A stretch of 64,000 bases of DNA from Candidatus Nitrosocosmicus sp. (GTDB lineage Archaea; Thermoproteota; Nitrososphaeria; Nitrososphaerales; Nitrososphaeraceae): contig JAPSGR010000006.1 in NCBI GenBank assembly GCA_031177355.1, positions 17,802 through 81,801 of the forward strand. Direction: 5' to 3'. A model generated the notes under the pieces. It saw only the letters and a list, made by a program, of their open reading frames with translations. It did not search any database and had not been told where the DNA came from. The position numbers and the translations under genes were made by a program. This document shows positions 8,676 to 18,073 of the stretch, in pieces (position 1 is the first letter of the stretch; each line of letters opens with the position of its first letter).

Positions 8676-9659
8676 TTATTTTGTCGAAATTATTTTTGAT
8701 CCATTACTCGGTTTAGTTAGGTATGTTTCGCAGTCAATGTCTAATTTCTTATACTCTTCTCTCATAACCTCTGCTAAATGCAATCCCTTTTTTGTTGAAT
8801 TCAAGAAGGCAATACTCGAAGGCCCAGCTCCGCTGATTGTGAAAGCCATTGCTCCCTCCTCCATTGATCTATTTTTTATTTTATCATAACCTGGAATCAT
8901 TTTTTTCCTGGCGGGTTCTATTATACAATCATTAATTCCGTTACAAATCATCTGTATATCACGGCTGTAAAATCCTGCAACTATTGAACACGCATTCGCA
9001 ATATTGTGAACAGCTTTTTCTAGAGGTACATTCTTTGGAATAACCCCTCTGGAAACTTCTGTCTTCATCTTTGGAACGTTAATTAGAGGTACACAGACAA
9101 CGGCAATTAGGTTATTCGGTGATTTTATTTTGATGAATTCTAGTCTTGGATATGTCTTTACTATTACGAAATTTCCAAACAGTGAACCAGCTATGTTATC
9201 ATAATGCTTTACTCCTGCACTAGCTAACTCGCCTTCTGCAGAATAATCTAATAATCTCGTTTCGTCCATCTCTAATCCAAACAAACAATTAAAAGAAATT
9301 GCAGTAGCCACTGCTGATGCAGCACTGCTTCCCATTCCATAACCGACTGGTATATTTTTTTCTATTTCTAACAAAAAATTATAACTGTAGAGATCATAAT
9401 CAGAAATGATTTTTCTTGCTACTATGCCTGCTGTATTATGATCAGGGTTTTTTGGAATATTCTCGTTCCTATTGCCTTTTATATTTATCTCTAAATTTTT
9501 CTTACTTGGCTTTGGCCTTTTATCTACCTTTACAGTAACGATATCCTCCAGGGCATCCAAACCTAATCCAAATACATCATATCCTGGACCCAAATTTGCA
9601 GTAGAAGCTGATGCACTAGCAGTACATTCGATAAATTCTGGATTTATATTAGTTTTCAT
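8676..9659 (-). CDS. thrB: homoserine kinase
   Basis: The 327-aa GHMP kinase shows the N-terminal ASTANLGPGYDVFGLGLD signature of homoserine kinases, the ATP-binding PVGYGMGSSAASAVA loop, and the C-terminal ISGAGPSSIAF motif. It phosphorylates homoserine in threonine synthesis. It directly follows the GPN-loop GTPase gene on the same strand with a gap of only a few bases, suggesting a shared transcript, and converges with the crotonase gene. Confidence 0.92.
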   Translation of the reverse strand: MKTNINPEFIECTASASASTANLGPGYDVFGLGLDALEDIVTVKVDKRPKPSKKNLEINIKGNRNENIPKNPDHNTAGIVARKIISDYDLYSYNFLLEIEKNIPVGYGMGSSAASAVATAISFNCLFGLEMDETRLLDYSAEGELASAGVKHYDNIAGSLFGNFVIVKTYPRLEFIKIKSPNNLIAVVCVPLINVPKMKTEVSRGVIPKNVPLEKAVHNIANACSIVAGFYSRDIQMICNGINDCIIEPARKKMIPGYDKIKNRSMEEGAMAFTISGAGPSSIAFLNSTKKGLHLAEVMREEYKKLDIDCETYLTKPSNGSKIISTK

Positions 9660-9661
9660 TA

Positions 9662-10420
9662 TTACTTTTGTTCCTCTTCTCCAAGAGTCAATATTCTTGA
9701 TAATGCTGCCGATAAATTTACCATTCCATTCATAGTAATATTTGACATTGCAATAGGACTGACCATGTTTCCACTCTTATAAAGTGTTTTTATAATGTCT
9801 TTACTGAGCAAAGATTGTTCAGTATCTTTTTCAAGACTTAAAGAATTTTGAAGTGTGGTTATCGAACTAGACCAATTTAAAATCTCTGGTAATTTATCTA
9901 TTATTTTATCTCTTTTTGTAAGCACATTAATTTGTGGAATGTTTAAACGTAATTTGATTGATTGGGACAAAAACATTAATGAAACGAAACTAATAGGGGA
10001 TGTTGCTAAGGTTCCATCCATGGTAAATAACGCTACTTTAGTATCTGAATAAAAATTTGAAACGAAATAAGGGCCACTAGATCTGAAGGCAAATAGTTCT
10101 ATTTGTCCAGGTGTATCAATTATTACATAATCGGGATTAAATTCTTGAACTTCTTTTTGAATTTCATCTACTTTTGTTGAAATCAAGTCGTTGGCCAGTA
10201 TCAGGGAGCCATTTGGTCCCAAATTGTAATCTTCCATTATTGAATAAAAATCAATAAATTCTCTCACATCGATATCTGGGTCATAATGTAATTTGGATAC
10301 CCCAGGATCCAAGTTAATCGAAATAGGTACAACGTCATTACTATGATACCATTCCAATAATCTTGCTGTTAGTAATGATTTTCCTGAGCCTGCTGTACCA
10401 GTGATGAAAATAGTATGCAT
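9662..10420 (-). CDS. GPN-loop GTPase
   Basis: The 252-aa P-loop GTPase has G1 GTAGSGKS at 7-14, the diagnostic Gly-Pro-Asn insertion in LGPNGSL (about 69-73), the DTPGQIE G3 region and a TKRD G4. Archaeal members are homodimers related to eukaryotic GPN1-3, which help assemble RNA polymerase; the archaeal role is not settled. Length is normal. It is probably co-transcribed with thrB and divergent from the flippase-like membrane protein. Confidence 0.9.
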   Translation of the reverse strand: MHTIFITGTAGSGKSLLTARLLEWYHSNDVVPISINLDPGVSKLHYDPDIDVREFIDFYSIMEDYNLGPNGSLILANDLISTKVDEIQKEVQEFNPDYVIIDTPGQIELFAFRSSGPYFVSNFYSDTKVALFTMDGTLATSPISFVSLMFLSQSIKLRLNIPQINVLTKRDKIIDKLPEILNWSSSITTLQNSLSLEKDTEQSLLSKDIIKTLYKSGNMVSPIAMSNITMNGMVNLSAALSRILTLGEEEQK

Positions 10421-10505
10421 TTAAATAATCTTCAAACGTTATTCTAATTTTATTGTTATACTTGATTGATTATTATATTCCTTCCTTTGATTTAGTTAAC
10501 ATACA

Positions 10506-11549
10506 TTGAATTGGCGGATAATTTTCATAGTCGTAAGTATTGTGCCTATGATGCTTATTTTTCTCTTTACACCTGTTTCCTTGAATGATGTACTATCCGT
10601 GGGTGTAATCCCTTTCGTACTTTCTTTTATAGCAACTATGGTAAGAATATTTCTTCAAGCAATTAGGTTTTATTATTTCGTTAGAAAGTTCATAGGGAAA
10701 AACGTCAGTTCGTTTTGGAAGATTATTTACGCCCGATTAGCAGGAGAATTTGTTACCCAAACTACTCCATCATATATAGGAGGTGAACTTGTAAGAATTG
10801 CTTTCTTAACCAAAAGTGGCGTTCCAGCAGGACGGGCAGCATGGGTCACTACGATGGAAATTATTGCTGATGTATTTGTGGGTACGATTTTAGCTTTCAT
10901 CGCTGGATTCATTGCTATATTCAATGGATCATTCCTGATCGGTTTAATTGTTATATTAATAGCTGCTCCTACATTTGGATTTTGGTTTTTTATTTTGATC
11001 TATTCAGCAAAAAAAAATATTCGATTGCCTGCTTTCTCTTTAAAATTGGCTAGAAAGTTTGTTTCAGATCAAAAAGCACAACGTGGTATTAACTCTGTTA
11101 ATAAAGCCCTAGATGATTTATGTATAATGAGTAGAGAAAATTTTGGCTCCTTTAAATCTGTAAAAATATTTTCAGTAGGAATTGCAATTACTTTAGTGGC
11201 ATTTGTTTTCCATGGGATTTCATTTTTAGTCCTGACTCATTCGGTTGACACTTACATAGGCTTATTTATATCATTTATGGCCACATCCTCTTCCACAATT
11301 TTAGGAACTTTGCCTATTACGATAGGGGGTTCTGGATTAGCGGAATGGGGATTATGGGGATATATAAACCATTTAAATGATTTTTCTCAAATTGGAAACA
11401 TAATACATGATAATGATCAGTTAAACGTCATAATAGCTTGGAGAATCGCTTCTTACTATATTCCTCTAGTAATAATGTGGACAGCATTAATGAGGTTGAC
11501 TCTTCGAACAAATTATTCGACTTCTACTTCTTCTCCGCCCTTGAGTTGA
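10506..11549 (+). CDS. UPF0104/LPG-synthase-TM-like polytopic membrane protein
   Basis: The 347-aa protein starts at TTG and shows about eight hydrophobic segments. Motifs of the UPF0104 (AglD C-terminal/lysylphosphatidylglycerol synthase membrane region) family are present: PSYIGGELVRIAFL, the VTTMEIIADV stretch, and TLPITIGGSGLAEWG. Family members act as lipid flippases or as membrane parts of glycosyl-lipid enzymes. No soluble catalytic domain is attached, so a flippase-like or glycolipid-handling role is inferred. Upstream of an SDR gene on the same strand. Confidence 0.8.
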   Translation: MNWRIIFIVVSIVPMMLIFLFTPVSLNDVLSVGVIPFVLSFIATMVRIFLQAIRFYYFVRKFIGKNVSSFWKIIYARLAGEFVTQTTPSYIGGELVRIAFLTKSGVPAGRAAWVTTMEIIADVFVGTILAFIAGFIAIFNGSFLIGLIVILIAAPTFGFWFFILIYSAKKNIRLPAFSLKLARKFVSDQKAQRGINSVNKALDDLCIMSRENFGSFKSVKIFSVGIAITLVAFVFHGISFLVLTHSVDTYIGLFISFMATSSSTILGTLPITIGGSGLAEWGLWGYINHLNDFSQIGNIIHDNDQLNVIIAWRIASYYIPLVIMWTALMRLTLRTNYSTSTSSPPLS

Positions 11550-11609
11550 TTCAGATGAGATGATATATAAAATCATATATTTTAAATCATTTGCATACAT
11601 TTTCAATAC

Positions 11610-12401
11610 GTGAAAGTATTGCAGAATCTATTAGAAAATAAGATTGTTTTAATCACAGGCGCATCAAGTGGGATTGGTAGATGCATTGTAAATGATTTTT
11701 CACGATTCCAACTAAAATCCTTGATTTTAGTTGCAAGAAATCAATCCAAATTAGATGAGACTGCTTCCAGCATTAAACAGGACATTGAAGTACTTCCTGT
11801 CTCTTGCGATGTATCAAACAAAGAAGAGGTTAAACGTCTCGGGAAAGAGATTCACGATCGATATGGATACATTGATATATTGATAAACAATGCAGGAGTT
11901 GGTACATTTGGCCGAGTCGAAACTATATCTATTGAAGAAATAGAACGTGTAAGTTTCACTAACTACTTTGGCATGATCTATTTTACAAAAATTTTCCTAA
12001 ATTCTATGATTGAAAGAAATACTGGTCATATTATTAATATTGCATCTCTAGCAGCTAGTTTTGGAATTCCTGGGATGGCTGCTTATTGCGGTTCCAAATT
12101 TGCAATGTTAGGCTTCTCGGAATCGCTAAGCCATGAGTTGAAAAGAACAGGTATAAAAGTTTCTGTAATTAGTCCAATAGGTGTAAAGACAAATTTTTTT
12201 AATAACGAATATTTTGATCATAAATATCCCATGAAATATATGTTAGATCCTGAGAAGGTTTCTAAAGCTGTTTTAAGATCAATTATATCCGGTTCCTTTC
12301 ATACTCATGTGCCTGCTATAGCTGGATTATCTATCCCTTTTAAATATTGTTTTCCTGCAATAACAGATCTAATAATCGATCGTCAATTTCGTAAAATTTA
12401 A
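11610..12401 (+). CDS. short-chain dehydrogenase/reductase
   Basis: The 263-aa classical SDR has the cofactor motif TGASSGIG near the N-terminus, the NNAG motif, a catalytic Ser in NIASLAAS and the YCGSK active-site tetrad residues. Basic residues after the second strand (ARNQSK) favour NADPH. Substrate cannot be told from sequence; the C-terminal SYNTHETIC-like region resembles membrane-associated DltE/YqjQ-type SDRs. GTG start. It lies 60 bp after the membrane protein gene. Confidence 0.85.
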   Translation: MKVLQNLLENKIVLITGASSGIGRCIVNDFSRFQLKSLILVARNQSKLDETASSIKQDIEVLPVSCDVSNKEEVKRLGKEIHDRYGYIDILINNAGVGTFGRVETISIEEIERVSFTNYFGMIYFTKIFLNSMIERNTGHIINIASLAASFGIPGMAAYCGSKFAMLGFSESLSHELKRTGIKVSVISPIGVKTNFFNNEYFDHKYPMKYMLDPEKVSKAVLRSIISGSFHTHVPAIAGLSIPFKYCFPAITDLIIDRQFRKI

Positions 12402-12416
12402 TCTTGAATTTTTTTC

Positions 12417-12851
12417 CTAAACATCTTCTTCTTCGTCATCTTTGTTAGTTGGACTATAATCTGATTCTACGTCCATCATCTGTGCACTTTCTAAATCAAA
12501 TTTAAATATTTCTTCCATATCTATTTGATACCGTGTTTTCAATAATTCTGACAATTGATTGCTTAGTTTAGCGTTGGATATCTTTATTTTGTACTCATAT
12601 ACAAATCCCTTCATCAGATCTGAAGCTTTTATCTTATCTGTTATTTCTATTTCCTCTATTATTGTTCTGCCGTCTGGCAAAGATTCGTACAATTGTATAT
12701 CTGCTTTTTTGTTTTGTTCATTAATGTCTAGAAAATAACCTGTTCTGTTAATTGTTTCTAGCGGTTTAAAAATTGCATTCTTTAGTTCGTTTTCTGCCCA
12801 TTCGGGAAGCCCATTTTCATCTGATTTTGCCTTTGCCACTTTTTTTGTCAT
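12417..12851 (-). CDS. conserved hypothetical acidic protein
   Basis: The 144-aa soluble protein has a mixed alpha/beta pattern, no cysteine, and a very acidic C-terminal tail (NKDDEEEDV). I do not recognise a named domain. It is convergent with the SDR gene and divergent from the rhodanese gene. The intact length and normal codon use make it a real gene, probably a thaumarchaeal family. Confidence 0.7.
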   Translation of the reverse strand: MTKKVAKAKSDENGLPEWAENELKNAIFKPLETINRTGYFLDINEQNKKADIQLYESLPDGRTIIEEIEITDKIKASDLMKGFVYEYKIKISNAKLSNQLSELLKTRYQIDMEEIFKFDLESAQMMDVESDYSPTNKDDEEEDV

Positions 12852-12906
12852 TTCTTGCCTTTATGTACTCTAGTACTTTTTATTAAAAACTTTTTCAATT
12901 TTTATT

Positions 12907-13764
12907 TTGTTTCAGAAAATATTATTTAATGGATCTTATTTATTTACAGTCTTGAACACCATTGTTTATAGTGATTCTTTACTTGATATGATCAATAATT
13001 TGTCAGCTCGTTTGATACTTGTTGACACTCGACCTTTTGATGAATATGCTCAAGGTCATTTACCTGGTGCTGTAAATATCGATTTGATGCAATTTCATTG
13101 GTTAGATACTTCTAAAGATGGGATTTTCCAATTTAACAAACAGATGAAACTATTGCTAAATTATCTGGGTATCGATTCATCAAACGTAGTGGTCTTTTAT
13201 GACAATATTTCAGGACCAACCGCATCTAGAGGGGTCTGGCTTTTAAATTATTTTTCGCTTCAGAATGTGTTTATATTAGATGGGGGGTTCAAAGATTGGA
13301 TAAGATGTAAATATCCTGTTGAAACAGCTACACATCCATTTAAACACAATAAATGCAATTTCAGGATAAATAGAAGTGTTTTGGCTGACATTCAATATGT
13401 AAAAAATAGCATAAACAGTGACAAAGATGTGGTGATTATAGACTGTAGGTCAGAAGGTGAATATAACGGGACTATTGCTCGCGCATTTCACAGAGGACAC
13501 ATACCGAATTCCAAAAATATAGATTGGATTCACAATCTAGGAAATGAAAAATTTTTAGATTTAGACAAACTGAACGACTTTTACTCTTTCATGCCCAAGA
13601 AAACCGAGATAATAACGTACTGTCAGGGAGGTTATCGAGCTTCAAATACTTATTTGGTTCTAAAACAACTCGGTTATGAAAATGTGAAAATGTATTTGGG
13701 TTCTTGGGGAGAGTGGGGTAATGACCCCAACTTACCTGTGGAAAATAACGGATGTGGAAGTTAA
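12907..13764 (+). CDS. two-domain rhodanese sulfurtransferase
   Basis: The 285-aa protein has tandem rhodanese domains. The N-terminal domain (about 35-130) keeps the fold (VDTRPFDEYAQGHLPGA) but has Asp in FYDNISG where the active-site Cys would be, so it is structural. The C-terminal domain (about 165-280) has the active Cys in ITYCQGGYRAS and the EYNGT and RGHIPNS landmarks. It is a thiosulfate or 3-mercaptopyruvate sulfurtransferase type enzyme; donor and acceptor are unknown. The listed TTG start is uncertain: a later TTG near 12952 is also possible, as the first 20 residues are not conserved-looking. Confidence 0.88.
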   Translation: MFQKILFNGSYLFTVLNTIVYSDSLLDMINNLSARLILVDTRPFDEYAQGHLPGAVNIDLMQFHWLDTSKDGIFQFNKQMKLLLNYLGIDSSNVVVFYDNISGPTASRGVWLLNYFSLQNVFILDGGFKDWIRCKYPVETATHPFKHNKCNFRINRSVLADIQYVKNSINSDKDVVIIDCRSEGEYNGTIARAFHRGHIPNSKNIDWIHNLGNEKFLDLDKLNDFYSFMPKKTEIITYCQGGYRASNTYLVLKQLGYENVKMYLGSWGEWGNDPNLPVENNGCGS

Positions 13765-13797
13765 GAGATATAGCAAAATATGGTTTACGAATGCATA

Positions 13798-14430
13798 TTA
13801 TCTCTTGTTTATCGGAAGGTTATTCAGCTTTTGAAATTCTCTGTCAAGTTCAGTCGAATTTTGATTACCGTATGTTATTAATATTCTATCATCATCATTT
13901 AATACATAGTTCATGATATCATTGGTCTCATTACCATTAACATATGATCTTAACTTGTATTCGTCATTATCGCAATATCGCTGATTATTATCTGTAACAA
14001 AACACCCATTCGATACATCCATTCTAATGCTCTTTAAAAATTCTCCTATTGGTACATTAGAAGAGTGCTTATGAAGAGTTGTTCCATCTAATGTACCATT
14101 ATAACTCTCAACGTGAATATAATTGGACCTGACCATATATTTCTGCTGTGCTAAATCAACATCTGTACCATTTAAACTAATTAATAGTGCAGCATGTTCA
14201 TGGGCTGATCCTAAGTCACCATATCTTGCGGCCACATTGTCGCCTGGAAATAATATTGCCAATACAATGGCAAGACCAATTATTCCTGCAATAGCTGGAA
14301 CTATTATTTTCAAGTACTGTTTTCTTTTCTTTCTGCCTCTCGCAAAATAACTTCCGTTATTATTGAAATCTTTGTTAGTTGTACTGTTTTTATCAGCATC
14401 AGAATCAATATTTTTTTTCTTCTTGCTCAT
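13798..14430 (-). CDS. membrane-anchored extracytoplasmic protein with His motifs
   Basis: The 210-aa protein has a lysine-rich cytoplasmic N-terminus (about 1-40), one membrane anchor (about 41-63, IVPAIAGIIGLAIVLAIL), and an exterior domain containing HEHAALLISLNG, NYIHVES and LHKHSS, plus two cysteines (NGCFVTD, RYCDN) that may form a disulfide. The clustered His residues suggest metal binding. I have seen this domain as a recurrent thaumarchaeal extracellular module, sometimes with thioredoxin-like partners, but its function is not established. Confidence 0.7.
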   Translation of the reverse strand: MSKKKKNIDSDADKNSTTNKDFNNNGSYFARGRKKRKQYLKIIVPAIAGIIGLAIVLAILFPGDNVAARYGDLGSAHEHAALLISLNGTDVDLAQQKYMVRSNYIHVESYNGTLDGTTLHKHSSNVPIGEFLKSIRMDVSNGCFVTDNNQRYCDNDEYKLRSYVNGNETNDIMNYVLNDDDRILITYGNQNSTELDREFQKLNNLPINKR

Positions 14431-14483
14431 TCTAATGTATATTCAGATAATATGTTCTCTAATTTAAAATTAATATTGCAATA

Positions 14484-15323
14484 TCAAGTCTTATTTGTCA
14501 TTTCATTGATAATATTTTTTAGTTTTAGAGAGAAGGGATGATTTGGATTATTTATAACAGTTAAAAACTCCCTGGGACTAAATTGTATATCACAGTAGCA
14601 AGGTAGAGGAGAAAGTGAATTTGCTCCCGTAGCCACATGCAATTCTTCCAAAACTTTTTTATGATCCTGATTTTCCTCGATATTTGAATCAATTGCGATA
14701 CTTGGGATGCAGTATCCCGATACCCTGTTAAGCAAAATATACGAGATTGCACCAAATTTAACAAATGTAGTGTAAATCTCAAACAATAATTTTTTGGTAC
14801 CTTCTATATCTAGGTCATCCATTTTCATGGTCAGAATTAACTTATCGGCTATTGATAATGCATTAATAGACCAATGTCTTATTCCAGGGCTGGTATCTAT
14901 AATAATGTAATCCGCGTCAAGCTTGGTGATTATCTGTTCTCGGAGGAAAACTAATTTTCTGAACTGCTTTTTCCAATAATCTGTTCCGTTACCCATTTCG
15001 AATTTAAATATAGCATCTCTGCTGGGATTTGAAAATCCGATATAAAGTCTTCCTTTGGTATTGATTTGTTCCTGTTCTATTGGAAAAAGCAATCTAGTCA
15101 TGTCAATTATGGATTCATATATATCAGCATTATTCTCTAAAAAGTCGTTTATCCATTTTTTTGGGTTTATTTTAAAATAATTATGCAAACTAGGTGCATA
15201 TACATCTAGGTCAAGTATAGCGACCTTTTTACCCATTTGAACAAGTAATGCGGCCGCATTAGCAGCGATTGTTGTCTTGCCAGTACCTCCCTTATAGGAG
15301 TGTATTGCTATACAGTGAGTCAT
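14484..15323 (-). CDS. ParA/MinD-like ATPase
   Basis: The 279-aa protein has the deviant Walker A motif KGGTGKTT near the N-terminus, the LDLDVYAPSL switch and IIDTSPGIRH Walker B-like motif, as in ParA/MinD/Mrp ATPases. Such proteins position DNA or protein complexes or load Fe-S clusters. There is no ParB-like or Fe-S partner gene adjacent, and no CxxC pair as in Mrp/Nbp35, so a positioning role is more likely than Fe-S loading. Divergent from the DUF504 gene with about 300 bp between. Confidence 0.85.
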   Translation of the reverse strand: MTHCIAIHSYKGGTGKTTIAANAAALLVQMGKKVAILDLDVYAPSLHNYFKINPKKWINDFLENNADIYESIIDMTRLLFPIEQEQINTKGRLYIGFSNPSRDAIFKFEMGNGTDYWKKQFRKLVFLREQIITKLDADYIIIDTSPGIRHWSINALSIADKLILTMKMDDLDIEGTKKLLFEIYTTFVKFGAISYILLNRVSGYCIPSIAIDSNIEENQDHKKVLEELHVATGANSLSPLPCYCDIQFSPREFLTVINNPNHPFSLKLKNIINEMTNKT

Positions 15324-15641
15324 ACTTAGTTTGCCTATTATTCTACTTCAAAGTTTAATATTAAATCTTTTGAATTTTTATTGCTAGGAATCCAGTTATC
15401 AACAGGTAGAATACTAAAATTCTATGTACATTTATTATCATTTCTTATGTACAGAGCACAATTTTTTGATTGCCATTCTTAATGGTTAGTTGATCAAATA
15501 GAAATAATGAGCTCTTTTTCTCATGAAATATAAAGATAAGTACTACCATCATTAGATCATTAGTTAACAAATTAATCATAAATTTTAATAGTCAAATATT
15601 TATTTTATAAAGTCTTACCTCTCTTAACTGGATTGATATTG
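15324..15641. other. intergenic region without detected gene
   Basis: This 318-bp divergent gap between the ParA-like gene and the DUF504 gene is very A/T-rich. I see no ORF, tRNA or strong hairpin. It should hold two promoters; candidate TATA-like stretches such as TTTATAAA near 15602 precede the DUF504 gene. Confidence 0.5.
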
Positions 15642-15854
15642 ATGGTTAGAAAGGGTATATTACAAGAGATTTTTAGTAAAGCACTATATGCAGATAATCC
15701 ATCGGCTTATATTGTGACATATAGGGATCATGAAAATTATAAGCGGATTGCCTTGGATGAATTTATCCTCCTTTCTGAAAATTTTCAACTTATTCCTGCA
15801 TCACGAATAATTAGCGTTGAATTACACGGACAAATCCTTTATGAAAAAAATTAA
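15642..15854 (+). CDS. DUF504 / MJ1316-type RNA end-recognition domain protein
   Basis: A 70-aa product starting MVRKGILQEIFSKALY. The conserved DUF504 landmarks are the RKG start, the YRDHEN(Y)KRIALDEFI middle and the IPASRIISVELHG end. MJ1316-like domains are predicted to recognise cyclic-phosphate RNA ends; here it is a stand-alone protein, which is usual for archaea. I prefer the ATG at 15642 over the TTG at 15633 in the ORF track because homologues begin M-[VP]-R-K-G. Next gene begins 36 bp on. Confidence 0.8.
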   Translation: MVRKGILQEIFSKALYADNPSAYIVTYRDHENYKRIALDEFILLSENFQLIPASRIISVELHGQILYEKN

Positions 15855-15889
15855 AATAATGCTGCGCTGAAACACCAATAATAATAATC

Positions 15890-16309
15890 ATGGAAAAAAA
15901 TGTTACTGAATTTAGTAGCCTCTGTAATAAATTAGTTGGGTTAGATCGTAGAATACGATTTGTAGGAGTTGCTGATAAACACGGTTTAATACTTACCACA
16001 GCGCAGCGAGCAGATATAATCCCGCTTTTAAATGATGAAGAGACTGAGCAATATGCTATTACTGCTTCTACTAGACAATATACCAGATTAAGGTGGCAAG
16101 ACATTCTTGGAAAACTAAATTATACTTGTTCTTTATATGAAAAAATACTAAGGATTACGATCCCAATAACAAATCAAAAAAATAGATTAGAATACTTATT
16201 GATCTTCACCTTAGATCCAGACACCGGTGATTTTGATTATCTAATTATGGAGAAGGTCATCCCTTTGATTACAAACTTTTTTTCAGGCACCTCCGACAAT
16301 TCTCCATAA
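15890..16309 (+). CDS. DUF6659-like thaumarchaeal protein
   Basis: The 139-aa protein has the roadblock-like pattern of a thaumarchaeal family that I associate with DUF6659: LDRRIRFVGVADKHGLIL near the start and an IPITNQKNRLEYLLIFTL strand pair toward the end. Members are abundant in ammonia-oxidising archaea and their function is unknown; the fold suggests a small regulatory or GTPase-partner module. No signal peptide or membrane segment. Confidence 0.7.
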   Translation: MEKNVTEFSSLCNKLVGLDRRIRFVGVADKHGLILTTAQRADIIPLLNDEETEQYAITASTRQYTRLRWQDILGKLNYTCSLYEKILRITIPITNQKNRLEYLLIFTLDPDTGDFDYLIMEKVIPLITNFFSGTSDNSP

Positions 16310-16414
16310 ATTTTAATTTTCAGGCACGATCAACAAAATCGGTACTTATAATTAATATAAATTTAGTATCGTATATTTGGATATAATTATATATCTTAAT
16401 CAACTAATGACTGG

Positions 16415-16440
16415 CATGTTAATTTAAACCAATTAACATG
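16415..16440. repeat. perfect 10-bp inverted repeat (operator or hairpin)
   Basis: CATGTTAATT, a six-base spacer, then AATTAACATG form a perfect 10-bp inverted repeat in the 214-bp gap before the DHPS-like gene. Short outer arms (TGAC / GTCA) extend the symmetry imperfectly. There is no T-run after it, so a terminator is less likely than a dimeric-regulator operator or an RNA hairpin. It is 84 bp before the DHPS start. Confidence 0.6.
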
Positions 16441-16523
16441 TCAAAAGTCAAATCTCCAAAAATTGTTGACATTCATTTGCACTTTGTGCATGAACGTTTT
16501 TAAAATAAATCATATAAATCTGA

Positions 16524-17390
16524 TTGTTGACGATTATAGGTAATACTTCAATCGGTTATGAAGGAGATGTAAAGGTCATGGGGATTATTAACCTCAGTCC
16601 TGAATCTTTTTATAAAAATTCGATAAAACAAAGTGAAAATGAAATTCAAGATACGTTAGCCGAAATGGAAGATTGTGGAGTTGATATAATAGATATAGGT
16701 GGCATGTCTACTGCTCCATACCTTAGAACACTGATCCCAGTTGATCTGGAGGTGGATCGGTTGTATAAAGCTGTGTCTGCAATTAGACAGATTAGCCATA
16801 TCCCAATTTCAATAGATACAACTCGATCCGACGTAGTCAAGTCTCTATTGAAATTGGATATAAATGCTATTAATGATGTTACTGGATTGAAATACGACAA
16901 GAAAATGTCACATCTCGCCTATGAAAATGATCTACCTATTATTATAGGAGCTTACGTATCTAATAATGAAAAATTATCTCACAGTGGTGATATATATGAT
17001 ACTCTATCTCTATTACAAGATAGCGTTAGTATTGCACATGATTCTAAGATTGATATTGATAAATTAATTATTGATCCTTCTATTGGTTTTTTTAGACAAT
17101 CGGGAAATAATCCCTTTTATTCAACAATTGAAGGTATGGATTGGTATATCCGTGACTTGGAAGTTCTTACGAATATAGGTGTATTCAAATCCCTGCAGAT
17201 CCCAATTTGTGTTTCAATTTCACGAAAATCATTTATTCAACCTTTGTTTGGACTCAACGTTGAAGATAGATTGATTCCATCAATAGTAGCCGAGATATAT
17301 TGTGCAATTCATGGAGCTTCACTGATAAGAACTCATAATGTCAAAGAAACCAAACAAGCACTGGATATGATTGAATTATTGAATAAATAA
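16524..17390 (+). CDS. folP: dihydropteroate synthase-like pterin-binding protein
   Basis: The 288-aa TIM-barrel protein starts at TTG and has the DHPS landmarks MGIINLSPESFY, IIDIGGMSTAPYL and SIDTTRSDV, then a NDVTG strand. It would join a pterin with an aryl-amine precursor in folate/methanopterin-type cofactor synthesis. The usual N-terminal MGVLNVTPDSFSDGG is altered to NLSPESFYKNS, a form common in archaeal homologues, so the exact aryl substrate may differ. First of a three-gene run with csl4 and pheA. Confidence 0.82.
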   Translation: MLTIIGNTSIGYEGDVKVMGIINLSPESFYKNSIKQSENEIQDTLAEMEDCGVDIIDIGGMSTAPYLRTLIPVDLEVDRLYKAVSAIRQISHIPISIDTTRSDVVKSLLKLDINAINDVTGLKYDKKMSHLAYENDLPIIIGAYVSNNEKLSHSGDIYDTLSLLQDSVSIAHDSKIDIDKLIIDPSIGFFRQSGNNPFYSTIEGMDWYIRDLEVLTNIGVFKSLQIPICVSISRKSFIQPLFGLNVEDRLIPSIVAEIYCAIHGASLIRTHNVKETKQALDMIELLNK

Positions 17391-17446
17391 AATGAATTAA
17401 TTGTAACAATTATAACTATAAAGTTACGAAGGATTATAGATTTGAT

Positions 17447-18073
17447 TTGAGAAAATCTTATGAAAATAGTCATATTACTCCAGGAATGATGCTATCTGTA
17501 ATTGAGGAATTTGATGCAGGCAAAAATACCTATGTTGATGAAGGTGATGTTCGGTCTTCAGTCATTGGAGGTTCTACTATTGACTTTTCTGATCGTACAC
17601 TAAATGTCAAACAGAAAAATCCTCCAATGATACCTAAAATTGGTGATATTGTCGTTGGATATATTGACATGCTATTTGGAAATATGATATCCGTAAGGAT
17701 CCTTTATATTAATGAGAAGTTTTCAAAATCTGGATTTTCAGCAATAGCATCAACGCGTATGTTTTACTCTGGGGGGAATTATAATTCAAATTGGCGTGAG
17801 AGAAGCTTTAAGGGCAAATATATTTTCAAAGTAGGCGATATAATTAGAGGAAAAGTATATAGCTTATTGAATTCTTCTATACATCTGACTTTAGATGACA
17901 AGGACTTAGGGATAGTATATACAATCTGCTTTTCGTGTGGAAATGAGTTTACTAAAGTTCCTGGAGGCTTAAAATGCAATTCATGTGGTAACTTTGAGGA
18001 TAGAAAAGTTTCGATTGATTATGGTAAAGAATCCTTTACATCATTATACGATAAGCAATTTCTCAACCTATGA
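17447..18073 (+). CDS. csl4: exosome RNA-binding subunit Csl4
   Basis: The 208-aa protein has an N-terminal beta domain starting TPGMMLSVIEEF, a central S1-type domain (about 65-145, PKIGDIVVGYIDMLFG and GDIIRGKVYSLLNSS), and a C-terminal zinc ribbon with CFSCGNEF and CNSCGN. Csl4 caps the archaeal RNA exosome and helps select substrates. TTG start. Its stop overlaps the prephenate dehydratase start by 4 bases (ATGA), indicating translational coupling. Confidence 0.92.
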   Translation: MRKSYENSHITPGMMLSVIEEFDAGKNTYVDEGDVRSSVIGGSTIDFSDRTLNVKQKNPPMIPKIGDIVVGYIDMLFGNMISVRILYINEKFSKSGFSAIASTRMFYSGGNYNSNWRERSFKGKYIFKVGDIIRGKVYSLLNSSIHLTLDDKDLGIVYTICFSCGNEFTKVPGGLKCNSCGNFEDRKVSIDYGKESFTSLYDKQFLNL

